A stretch of 64,000 bases of DNA, taken from Oxalobacteraceae bacterium (GTDB lineage Bacteria > Pseudomonadota > Gammaproteobacteria > Burkholderiales > Burkholderiaceae_D). The position numbers and the translations under genes were made by a program. How positions within the stretch are numbered: position 1 is the stretch's first letter; the number at the start of each line of letters is the position of its first letter. The DNA is taken from NCBI GenBank assembly GCA_021768485.1, contig JAIZVZ010000001.1, positions 62,001 through 126,000 of the forward strand. The letters are read 5' to 3'. The notes beneath the pieces are model-generated. The model searched no databases. It had not been told where the DNA came from and worked only from the letters and a program-made list of their open reading frames with translations. Shown one piece after another: positions 1 to 7,229 of the stretch.

Positions 1-293
1 TGCGCCCACAAAACGACCAGCAGGGCGACACCGTCGCGCGCCAGGCCGAAGTTATTGTTTTGCCACACCTCGCGCGCGCCGAAAATCTTCGGCTCGACCA
101 CGCGCGTCAGCGCGACGGTGACAAAATCGGCATACACGTTGTCGACCAGCTTCATGCCGCAGCTCGTCAGGCGGGCATCGACATCGGCCCGAAACAGGTC
201 GTCCGACAGCACGCGGCGCACCAGCTTGTCGTCGCGCCGCAGCGTCTGGTGCGTCAACAGCCTGGCAATCAGGATTTGGGCATCGTCATTCAT
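1..293 (-). CDS. Possible MukE/MksE/JetB-like condensin subunit (partial, runs off left edge)
   Basis: The first 97 residues are visible; the gene starts with ATG at 293 and leaves the window. The protein starts MNDDAQILIARLLTHQ, is mostly helical and charged, and shows no membrane segment or signal peptide. It starts 1 bp after the stop codon of the upstream gene on the same strand, so the two are almost certainly co-transcribed. A winged-helix protein followed directly by a small helical protein fits the kleisin-KITE order of MukF-MukE, MksF-MksE and Wadjet JetA-JetB. An SMC ATPase would then be expected next, outside the window. The family call rests on context and fold impression, not on a diagnostic motif; it could be an unrelated conserved pair. 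Confidence 0.4.
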   Translation of the reverse strand, partial: MNDDAQILIARLLTHQTLRRDDKLVRRVLSDDLFRADVDARLTSCGMKLVDNVYADFVTVALTRVVEPKIFGAREVWQNNNFGLARDGVALLVVLWA

Positions 294-1619
294 TTATTTC
301 GGCTCCGCAGGGGCATCGATGCTCAGGGTGGCTTGCGACAGCGCCACCACCGCCGGGTCGTCGATCGCGACCAGGGCATCGTAAGGGATAAAGTTCAAAG
401 GCATGCCGGCCAGTCTGGCGCTGGCGCCGGTCGAGGCCGCCACGCTGGCGTCGCCCAGTAATGGCAACAGCGAGGCGCGATACGAGGCCACCGCAAAACT
501 GGCCGGCAGCAGGCTGTGCTGCACCGGCACCGGCGCGGCATTCTGCGCGCCCTCGGGTGCGCGGCCCGCCAGCTGGCTCAGGCTATCGAGCCAGGCCTCG
601 AGTTCGAGCATGGCCGGCGCCGCCTCGCTGTGCGCCAGCGGGGCGTCCTCGCCGGCCGGCAGGCCAAGCAGGCCGGCATCGGCGTGGCGATCCGACAGCA
701 ATTCGGTTTCGGCGACATCGATCATTTCGGCCGGCGTGATAAACAGCGGCATCACCGGCTGTTCGAGCGCGCCGTGCGCGAGCGAGGCCAGGTTATCGTG
801 ACGCAACAGCCAGCGCTTGATATCGGTAGTCGACAAACCCGACTGCCCGAGATGCACGCGCTGGCGCTCAATCTGGTTCAAGGCCCGCGAAAACATGCCC
901 TGCATGTTGAGCAAGGTACTCTGGGCGCGGCCGATCGCTTGCGCGGCGCGGTGGATGGCGGCGTCGGCCTCGGGATCGGCGGTGATGGCGGCGATGATTT
1001 GCGAGCCTTTTTCGACCCAGTCGCAGGCGGTATTCCATTTGGCCTGGGCGCTGCGCAGGCGGAATTCGGAACCGGACGCGATCGCATCGCGAAATTCTTC
1101 GGTCAGGTCGACCAGGCGCCCCAGCAAATGCTGCAATTGCTCAGGCGAAATCGCGCCCATGGCCTGCGAGCCGGCCACTTGCGACATCAAAAAGCCCATT
1201 TCGCTATCGTCGCTGCTCTGGCCCATATGCAGCAGGCTGTCGATGGCGGCGAGCACATTGCGCGCCATCGGCGTGACGCGATACAGGCCGCGCTGCGCTT
1301 CCCAGGCCAGCAAATGGTGCGAGCGCAGCCGGCCGAGTACGGTTTCGAGGCTGTCGGGCAGCAGATAAGCGAGCTTTTGATTGATGTCGGCGCGCGTGAA
1401 GGCGACCGCCTCGCTGTCGGCGGCCAGTTCGCGCAAAACCAGCAGACGCACCAGCACGCCATCGGGGCCGCCATGGAACAGGGCGGTGAACGCCTGCAGC
1501 AGCGGCTGCGCGCGCTTGAGGTGAAACACCTGTTCGATTTCGTCGAAGGCGACCGAGGGCTGAAAATGGGCCTGCAGGGAATCGGGATGGCTGGATTCGG
1601 AAGAGCTGCTCGCTGTCAT
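294..1619 (-). CDS. Possible MukF/MksF/JetA-like kleisin of a condensin complex
   Basis: A protein of about 441 residues. The ATG at 1619 (MTASSSSESS) is preferred to a TTG start four codons upstream. Roughly residues 20-130 look like a winged-helix region, including a stretch around LPDSLETVLGRLRSHHLLAW. A long helical middle part rich in Gln and Leu follows, then a proline- and alanine-rich tail. No signal peptide or membrane segment is visible. This layout resembles bacterial kleisins, which bridge the two heads of an SMC dimer. The downstream neighbour at 1-293 would be the MukE-type partner. Mks and Wadjet complexes act in chromosome organisation or in plasmid restriction; which role applies here cannot be told from these two genes. 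Gene presence is certain, function is inference. Confidence 0.45.
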   Translation of the reverse strand: MTASSSSESSHPDSLQAHFQPSVAFDEIEQVFHLKRAQPLLQAFTALFHGGPDGVLVRLLVLRELAADSEAVAFTRADINQKLAYLLPDSLETVLGRLRSHHLLAWEAQRGLYRVTPMARNVLAAIDSLLHMGQSSDDSEMGFLMSQVAGSQAMGAISPEQLQHLLGRLVDLTEEFRDAIASGSEFRLRSAQAKWNTACDWVEKGSQIIAAITADPEADAAIHRAAQAIGRAQSTLLNMQGMFSRALNQIERQRVHLGQSGLSTTDIKRWLLRHDNLASLAHGALEQPVMPLFITPAEMIDVAETELLSDRHADAGLLGLPAGEDAPLAHSEAAPAMLELEAWLDSLSQLAGRAPEGAQNAAPVPVQHSLLPASFAVASYRASLLPLLGDASVAASTGASARLAGMPLNFIPYDALVAIDDPAVVALSQATLSIDAPAEPK

Positions 1620-1936
1620 GGATGTCCACAAAAATGACGATTACACCGCCCGATGCAAGGGTGGCGCCGCAGTATACCAGTTAAGCACCTGTTTCAGTAG
1701 AGCAAGACGCAGCCCGGGCCATGCCGGTGCCCGCCGCTACCCGCGCCAGGGCGGCACGCCGCGGGCCGTTTTCAGGGTAAAAAATCGGACCAGGCGGCAG
1801 CGGCCGGCTGGAACGTTGCCGGAATATCACGGTCAAAGCGAGGTCACCGACAGGTGATGCGGCCAAGCGCGAGGTATCAAGCTATCGATCCGTCACACGC
1901 CATCCCCCCTCTCCCCCACACACCAAAGGAACGACC
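1620..1936. other. Intergenic region between divergent genes
   Basis: About 317 bp separating a minus-strand operon from the small plus-strand gene at 1937. It must hold both promoters. I see no convincing -35/-10 pair, no RNA gene and no conserved ORF. A ribosome-binding site AAAGGA lies 6-11 bp before the ATG at 1937. Confidence 0.5.
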
Positions 1937-2158
1937 ATGAGCGCAAATTCGAAAAGCGGCGGCAAAAGCGACGACAAAAAATCGGGCAGCCAGGGCGGCT
2001 CCCAGCAGCAACATGTCGACGCCGGCCGCCAAAGCCATAAAAACGATGGCGGCAGCAAGCAATCGGGCACACCAGGCTCCGGTTCGGGCACCCGCAGCGG
2101 CAAGCAATCGGGCAGCAATACCGAATCGGGTTCGCGCAGTGGCAGCAAAAAAACCTAG
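1937..2158 (+). CDS. Small Gly/Ser/Lys-rich disordered protein
   Basis: A 73-residue hydrophilic protein, nearly all Gly, Ser, Lys, Gln, Asp and Thr. It has repeated short patterns such as SGKQSGS and SGSRSGS and no hydrophobic core. An AAAGGA ribosome-binding site precedes the ATG and a strong hairpin terminator follows at 2201-2239, so it looks like a genuine monocistronic gene. The composition recalls small stress-related hydrophilic proteins, but no named family motif is present. It is predicted to be intrinsically disordered and soluble. Function unknown. Confidence 0.6.
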   Translation: MSANSKSGGKSDDKKSGSQGGSQQQHVDAGRQSHKNDGGSKQSGTPGSGSGTRSGKQSGSNTESGSRSGSKKT

Positions 2159-2200
2159 GCCGCCGGCTGCGCGACCGGCTGCAAACAAGGCGGCCGCTAC

Positions 2201-2239
2201 AAAAAAAGCTTGTCGAAACAGGTTCGGCAAGCTTTTTTT
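2201..2239. terminator. Bidirectional rho-independent terminator
   Basis: An A-run plus GCTTG at the left arm pairs with CAAGC plus a T-run at the right arm, around a short loop. There are seven A before and seven T after, so it can work in both directions. It serves the small gene at 1937 (+) and the convergent gene ending at 2281 (-). Confidence 0.85.
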
Positions 2240-2280
2240 ACATCGGCGGCACGGCAGTCGCGGCGCCTGCCGGCATGCGC

Positions 2281-3039
2281 TTATTTGCGCTGGAATCCCT
2301 GCACCAGGCGATTGACGCCGGTATCGAAGTGGCGCCACTGGGCCATATAACTTTTTGCATAGGCATATTTGACGCTAATGGCCTGATCGGCATAGCGCGC
2401 ATCGAACACTTCGCAGACGGGCTGGGCGACTGTTTCGCTGGACTGGCAATGGAAAAGCAAAATGCCGCCGGCGTCGCGGCTGCCGACATAGGTTTCTCCC
2501 CAGAATTTGTCGCGATACGCCTGCAAGCCAAAACGGTCCAGTTCAGGCGCACGCGTGAGGCCATCGCGCAGCCAGTACTTCGGATCGCGCCGGACCCCGG
2601 CCTCGAACTGCGCCACGGTGGCCGGCAAGACCTTCGGCGCCTGGGTCTTGACGAGGTCGGACGGCGGCGGCGGCGCATTGAAGTCGAGCCAGAGATTGAG
2701 CGAACTGACATCGTTGTCGGCCAAAGCGCCCGGCATCGGTTTGAAATCGCTGCCGGCCGCCGCCAGGGCCAGCTGGCCGCCATAACTGCGGCTGGCCGGA
2801 TCCCAGTGGCCCAGCCGCGACAGATAGGCCGACGGGATCAGCAAGCGGCGCGCGCCGAGCGTGACCGGCACCAGCAAGTTCATTTGCTTGATGGTGACGC
2901 CGTTATTGCGATCCGTGTATTTCGACAAGCCATAGGGCATGACGAAATAGCGGTCGGTGATCGCGCCTTTGAAGACAAAAGCGCCGAGCGTCACCCAGCA
3001 AACGAATACGACTAGAAATATGGCGAGTTTCTTAAACAT
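2281..3039 (-). CDS. Uncharacterised membrane-anchored protein
   Basis: About 252 residues from the ATG at 3039 (MFKKLAIF), chosen because GGAATCA sits just upstream; an in-frame start 18 codons earlier would put a non-signal stretch before the membrane segment. Residues 3-22 form one hydrophobic segment with a basic N-terminus, so the rest is probably periplasmic. The body carries a PPPPS turn and two Cys (C-Q-S-S and P-V-C-E) near the C-terminus. No known catalytic motif was recognised. It is a single gene between a terminator and the DUF3108 pair. Function unknown. Confidence 0.6.
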   Translation of the reverse strand: MFKKLAIFLVVFVCWVTLGAFVFKGAITDRYFVMPYGLSKYTDRNNGVTIKQMNLLVPVTLGARRLLIPSAYLSRLGHWDPASRSYGGQLALAAAGSDFKPMPGALADNDVSSLNLWLDFNAPPPPSDLVKTQAPKVLPATVAQFEAGVRRDPKYWLRDGLTRAPELDRFGLQAYRDKFWGETYVGSRDAGGILLFHCQSSETVAQPVCEVFDARYADQAISVKYAYAKSYMAQWRHFDTGVNRLVQGFQRK

Positions 3040-3182
3040 TGATTCCAACATGGGGTCGATAGCACGTCCGGGAACAAGTCCCACGCGCCGCATTTTGCCT
3101 CAAATTTATGCGTTTACCGCCATTTTTCGGCTTTGAGGGGCGTTTTTTGGCCATTTATGGCCGTTCAGCGCGATGTCCGGCC

Positions 3183-3959
3183 TTATTTATGGCTGATTTT
3201 TTCAAGCGTCTGCTCGATCACATCGCCGTTCTTGTCGGTAAAGCGCAGCCGGACCGGATACCATTCCAGGCTCGGGGCCAGCCAGATATCGAGCCGCTGT
3301 TCTTCCGAATCGGGCGGCGGCGCCTTGATCAGGTGTAGCGCCTGCTGCGGACCGAGCGGCGTTTGAATCGTCTCATGTTTGGCAACCGAGAAAATCCAGC
3401 TCTCGGCATCGCGGCGGCCGGCAACAAAATACGTCAGTTGCGCGCCCTCCGCCAATTTGTCGGGCGCCGCCCGCGCCTGCGACAGCAACTGCCACAACAC
3501 GCTGCTGCGGTCCTGTTCGCCGCCCTTGATCGGATAGGTTTCGGCCGATTCGCTAAAGCTGATCGTCTTGCTGTCGCGCTTGAAAAGCGTCGTGGTGGGC
3601 GCTTTGCGCATGCGTTTTTCTTGCATCTGGACCGGTGCCAGGCCATAGGCATCGATGGCGCCCTCGCTTTTCGACTCGACGATTTTACCGAACAAACTGG
3701 CCTGGGTTTCCGAGGCGATGACATAGTGCTTGTCCTGCCATTGCCAGCTCATCTGCGATTGCCCGCTCAGCGTCAGGCCGCGCAGCGTCGCCTTGACCGC
3801 ATAAGTCAGCTCGGCCGGCGGCGGCAGGGAAAAACGGCGTTTGACGGCAAGGTGTTCGCTGGCGTCGGCGGCCCGCGAGGCGCTGGCGATGGCGCCGCAC
3901 GCCGCAAATAGTGCAACAGAAAATACAAGGCGGCGCGCGCCGGTCAGGGAAAATGTCAT
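3183..3959 (-). CDS. DUF3108 domain-containing periplasmic protein (copy A)
   Basis: A 258-residue protein with a Sec signal peptide (residues 1-30, ending near ASASRAA). The mature part matches the DUF3108 pattern: a beta-rich domain with LTYAVKATLRGLTLSG near the start and the closing motif DIWLAPSLEWYPVRLRF. Proteins of this family are periplasmic or outer-membrane associated and of unknown biochemical role. The gene lies 8 bp downstream of a second DUF3108 gene on the same strand, so the two form an operon of diverged paralogues. Confidence 0.75.
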   Translation of the reverse strand: MTFSLTGARRLVFSVALFAACGAIASASRAADASEHLAVKRRFSLPPPAELTYAVKATLRGLTLSGQSQMSWQWQDKHYVIASETQASLFGKIVESKSEGAIDAYGLAPVQMQEKRMRKAPTTTLFKRDSKTISFSESAETYPIKGGEQDRSSVLWQLLSQARAAPDKLAEGAQLTYFVAGRRDAESWIFSVAKHETIQTPLGPQQALHLIKAPPPDSEEQRLDIWLAPSLEWYPVRLRFTDKNGDVIEQTLEKISHK

Positions 3960-3967
3960 GAGTCGTT

Positions 3968-5122
3968 TTATTTCGAACTGGAGGTAGCGGTTAAAATGGT
4001 TGTCACGGTCTGGGTGGTCACGGCGCCATTGGCTTCGGTGTTCCGTATTTGCACAGGGTACCAGCCCAGCGCAGGCGCGAACCAGAAATCGATTTGCGAG
4101 GAATAGCTGCCGGGGCGCGGCGGACGGCTGACATGCCAGGTGCGCAAGGTGCCGAGCTTGGTCTCGATATTTTCGAAGCCGACGCTGAAAAACGCAAACA
4201 CGGTCGCTTCGCGTTCCTCGCCGATCTGAATTTCAAAAGGCTTGTTATCCTTCAATTGACTGGCGTCGGCACGCCCGATGCCTGCCAGCTGCATCACCAC
4301 GGTTGCCGTGTCCTGGGCGCCGGGGGCCAGCGGATAAGACTTCGATGACGCCGAAAAGGTGATGGTCGGCGTCTCGCCACGGTTGAAATGGGTGGCTGTC
4401 TGGCTGCGCCCGCGCCGCCGTTCGGCCTTGCTCACCGGTTCGATGCCGGCATTGCCGAGCATCCCGTCGCTCTGGATATCGATCAAATTCAAGGTTGTAA
4501 ACAGCAAATCGAGCCCGGCTTCAATTTGCAGGCGGTAATGACCGGCGCCGGCAGTCCAGATGATGCGGCCGACACCATAGCTTGGATTGGCATTTGCCTG
4601 CTTGCGCACCACCTGCATGGCCATCTCGGCCGAGGGCGGAACGTCGACCTTGTAGCCGGGCCGCGCTGGCGGCGCCGGCAAAACCGGAGCCGCCGACGCT
4701 GGCGGCGTATCGGGAATTACCGGCTGCTGATCGGCGGCGGCGGAAACCGGGGCGCTGGCCGCCATCGCCGCAGGCGAGGTATCGGGCAATATCGCAGGCA
4801 GGGAATCAGGGAGGGGAGCGATTTGCCCTTCGGCCGGCGGCGCGCTCGGTGCCGCGGCGCGCGGCGTGACGGACGGCTTGTTGCTCGGCTTGACGGCAGG
4901 CCTGGCGGGCGGCTTGGCCTGCGCTTTCGGCACCGGCAACTGCGCGAGCGGTGGCGGCGGCGCCTGCAGCTGCGCTTGCACGACCTGCTCGTGCACCACC
5001 GCGCTGGCCGGCACGGCCAGGCGACCGCCCGCCCAGTCGATCACCACGATATGCAGCAACACTGTGAGCAACATCAAGCCCAGCGCGCGTTTATGGTCAT
5101 TCAAAAAAGAAGCAAGCGTCAT
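3968..5122 (-). CDS. DUF3108 domain-containing protein with proline-rich linker (copy B)
   Basis: A 384-residue protein. Residues 15-35 form a membrane segment (LGLMLLTVLLHIVVIDW) after a short basic N-terminus. A Pro/Ala-rich linker of about 130 residues follows, and then a DUF3108 domain that ends with the same kind of motif as its neighbour (DFWFAPALGWYPVQIR). The layout, an inner-membrane anchor with a long Pro-Ala spacer and a periplasmic domain, resembles TonB-like spacers, but no TonB C-terminal motif is present. It is the first gene of a two-gene operon. Confidence 0.75.
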   Translation of the reverse strand: MTLASFLNDHKRALGLMLLTVLLHIVVIDWAGGRLAVPASAVVHEQVVQAQLQAPPPPLAQLPVPKAQAKPPARPAVKPSNKPSVTPRAAAPSAPPAEGQIAPLPDSLPAILPDTSPAAMAASAPVSAAADQQPVIPDTPPASAAPVLPAPPARPGYKVDVPPSAEMAMQVVRKQANANPSYGVGRIIWTAGAGHYRLQIEAGLDLLFTTLNLIDIQSDGMLGNAGIEPVSKAERRRGRSQTATHFNRGETPTITFSASSKSYPLAPGAQDTATVVMQLAGIGRADASQLKDNKPFEIQIGEEREATVFAFFSVGFENIETKLGTLRTWHVSRPPRPGSYSSQIDFWFAPALGWYPVQIRNTEANGAVTTQTVTTILTATSSSK

Positions 5123-5303
5123 GGCGTAAGTGTACCGCGTCTAAGACAGGGTGCGCGCGGCAAACGCGGACGGCGCCGGCGGCTTTTTTTTGAATGCCGG
5201 CAAAATGGCGGTTCGCCTGCGATTTTCGTGAAAATAGCGAACAAAATCGGCGATCGCCACAAGAATCTGCTACGCTTAAAGTTCCCGATAATAGGAGACC
5301 ACG

Positions 5304-6116
5304 ATGAGCAATCCGCAAATGCCGGGTGTCGGCGTGATGACCGATACCCTCGAATTCGTCAAAAATCTTTGGGGCAGCATGAGCGTACCGGGCATGGGTC
5401 TTCCCGGCATGGTGGTGCCGACCATGTCGGTGCAAGACCTCGATAAAAAAATCAGCGACCTGAAAGCGGTCGAAGCGTGGCTCAATTTGAATGTCAGCAT
5501 GCTGCACGGCTCGATTCAAGCCCTCGAAGTACAGCGGGCGACCATTTCGACGCTGCAATCGATGGGCTCGGCCATGGCGGCGGCGCTCAAGCACCCCGAC
5601 GACAGGAATGCGGCCTCGCTGCTGGAATCGGTGCCCTATGCCTCGGCCTTCTTTGCCGGCACCCAGGCCGCACAAAATAAAGAGGCCGGCCCGCAGGCGG
5701 CCACGCAATCTGCCACTCAATCTGCCACTCAATCTGCCACGTCGGCGGCCGCGCAGGCGCCGACAGCCGACAGCGCGGCCGCCAAGCCGGCCGCCTGGAG
5801 CGGCGACTTCGCCGCCCAGGCCGGCAATCCGACGCTGTGGTGGAATATATTGCAAGACCAGTTCAAACAAGCGGTCGGGACCGCGATCGGCGGCGACAGC
5901 AAGGCCAAACCGGCGACCGCGGCCGGCCCCAGGAGCGGTAGCGCCCCCGGCGCGGCCACCGCCGCGAACAAGGCCGCGGCGCCAGCCGAACCGGCCGCCA
6001 AACCGGCCGCCAGCAGCGGCAAACCGGCGCGCCCCAAAGCGGTCGCGGCCAAACCGAAAGAGGGGCTCAAGACAGGCGGCGCCGCCCCCGCGCCCAAGAG
6101 CAAGGACAAAACCTGA
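5304..6116 (+). CDS. phaM: PhaM-like polyhydroxyalkanoate granule-associated protein
   Basis: A 270-residue protein with AGGAGA eight bases before the ATG. The N-terminal third (about residues 40-90) carries the PhaM-family stretch around LDKKISDLKAVEAWLNLNVS and LEVQRATI. The remainder is an Ala/Pro/Lys-rich tail, histone H1-like, ending in KPKEG and KSKDKT. In the Ralstonia prototype, PhaM activates PHA synthase and ties granules to the nucleoid through such a basic tail. The tail begins with a 12-bp tandem repeat coding for SATQ. The gene stands alone; a PHB depolymerase gene lies 12 kb away. Family assignment comes from motif recall. Confidence 0.7.
   Translation: MSNPQMPGVGVMTDTLEFVKNLWGSMSVPGMGLPGMVVPTMSVQDLDKKISDLKAVEAWLNLNVSMLHGSIQALEVQRATISTLQSMGSAMAAALKHPDDRNAASLLESVPYASAFFAGTQAAQNKEAGPQAATQSATQSATQSATSAAAQAPTADSAAAKPAAWSGDFAAQAGNPTLWWNILQDQFKQAVGTAIGGDSKAKPATAAGPRSGSAPGAATAANKAAAPAEPAAKPAASSGKPARPKAVAAKPKEGLKTGGAAPAPKSKDKT
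5706..5741 (+). repeat. 12-bp tandem repeat inside phaM, three copies
   Basis: Unit CAATCTGCCACT, two exact copies and a third with one change. It encodes repeated SATQ tetrapeptides in the linker and preserves the reading frame. Confidence 0.9.
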
Positions 6117-6191
6117 GGCGTGGCGATCGCGCCCGGGGTCGGGCCGGGCAGCGCTCACCCGCGCTCACCCGCGCTCGGCCAGCCGCAGCAG

Positions 6192-7112
6192 TCAGGCCGG
6201 GCTGGCCGGCGCCCCGATAAATTTTCCAGCCCGAAAATCGTCGAAGGCCTGGGCCAGCTGCTGCTCGGTATTCATCACGAACGGCCCGTATTGGGCAATG
6301 GCTTCGTTGAGCGGCAAGCCGGCAATCAGCAAGACCTTGGCCGGGCCGTCGGCCTCGATCACGACACCGTCGCTATCGGCCTCATTGGCCAGGATGGCCA
6401 TGCTTTTCTCGGCCACCGCCTGGCCGCCGATGCGCACGCTGCCCCGGTAGACGTAGACAAAGGCATTGGCAAGCGGCGCCAGGGCCTGGCGGAACTGGCT
6501 TGTCTGCGAAAAATGCAGGTCCAGATACAGCGGTTGCGTGGTCGGCCGCTGCATCGCACCGTCGACACCATGGCTGCGACCGGCAATCACATGCAGCGTC
6601 ACGCCGTCGGCATTGCGCGCCCGCGGAATCTCGGCCGCCGGAATATCGCGGTACCACGGCGCGCACATCTTGTCGCGCGCGGCCAGATTGAGCCACAACT
6701 GAAAGCCTTCCATGCGGCCGTCTTCCTGTTCCGGCAACTCGGAATGGACGATGCCGCGTCCGGCCATCATCCACTGGACGCCGCCGTTTTGCAGCAAGCC
6801 CTCGTGGCCGGCGCTGTCGCGGTGCCGCAGGCGCCCGTCGATCATATAGGTAACGGTTTCGAAGCCGCGGTGCGGATGATCGGGAAAGCCGCCGATATAA
6901 TCGTCGGGATTGTCGGTGCCGAAGGCGTCAAGCATCAAAAACGGATCGAGCCGGCGTTGCAGTGATGACGTCAGCACACGCGTGAGCTTGACGCCGTCGC
7001 CATCCGAGGTGGCAATGCCGGCCACCAGCCGCTCGACGGTGCGCGATCGGCTCACGACCTCATTGACGACCTCATTGACGACCTCATTGACTATCTCATT
7101 GGCTGCATTCAT
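6192..7112 (-). CDS. Pirin family protein (cupin)
   Basis: A 306-residue pirin. The metal-binding cupin motif is intact, with HPHRGFETVTY in the N-terminal domain and a later HSE (GIVHSELPE) that completes the His/His/His/Glu iron site. The C-terminal pirin domain follows and ends in DDFRAGKFIG. Pirins are cytosolic iron cupins, some with quercetinase activity and some regulatory. The unusual part is the first 20 residues, where NEVV repeats encoded by a 12-bp tandem repeat precede the conserved start near RSRTVERLV. The extension could be non-conserved, and a later start would remove it. Confidence 0.85.
   Translation of the reverse strand: MNAANEIVNEVVNEVVNEVVSRSRTVERLVAGIATSDGDGVKLTRVLTSSLQRRLDPFLMLDAFGTDNPDDYIGGFPDHPHRGFETVTYMIDGRLRHRDSAGHEGLLQNGGVQWMMAGRGIVHSELPEQEDGRMEGFQLWLNLAARDKMCAPWYRDIPAAEIPRARNADGVTLHVIAGRSHGVDGAMQRPTTQPLYLDLHFSQTSQFRQALAPLANAFVYVYRGSVRIGGQAVAEKSMAILANEADSDGVVIEADGPAKVLLIAGLPLNEAIAQYGPFVMNTEQQLAQAFDDFRAGKFIGAPASPA
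7054..7101 (-). repeat. 12-bp tandem repeat at the pirin N-terminus
   Basis: Three exact copies of ACGACCTCATTG (plus-strand reading) at 7054-7089 and a fourth degenerate copy to 7101. Read on the coding strand they give (NEVV)n near the start codon. Frame-preserving copy-number change would lengthen or shorten this extension. Confidence 0.9.
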
Positions 7113-7229
7113 GGCACGCTCCGCTCAGTTCGCTGAATTTTCATTCTAGTGCGTTGCGCGGCGCGCCGAAAGCCCGTGAAATGGATAACATCTTTCCAGT
7201 AGTGGAACAATGCCGACGAGCGCAGCGCG

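Noticed and set aside
516-1637. Plus-strand 373-codon frame opposite the possible kleisin gene
   Set aside because: Arg/Gln-rich composition typical of antisense frames, no start signal and no motif.
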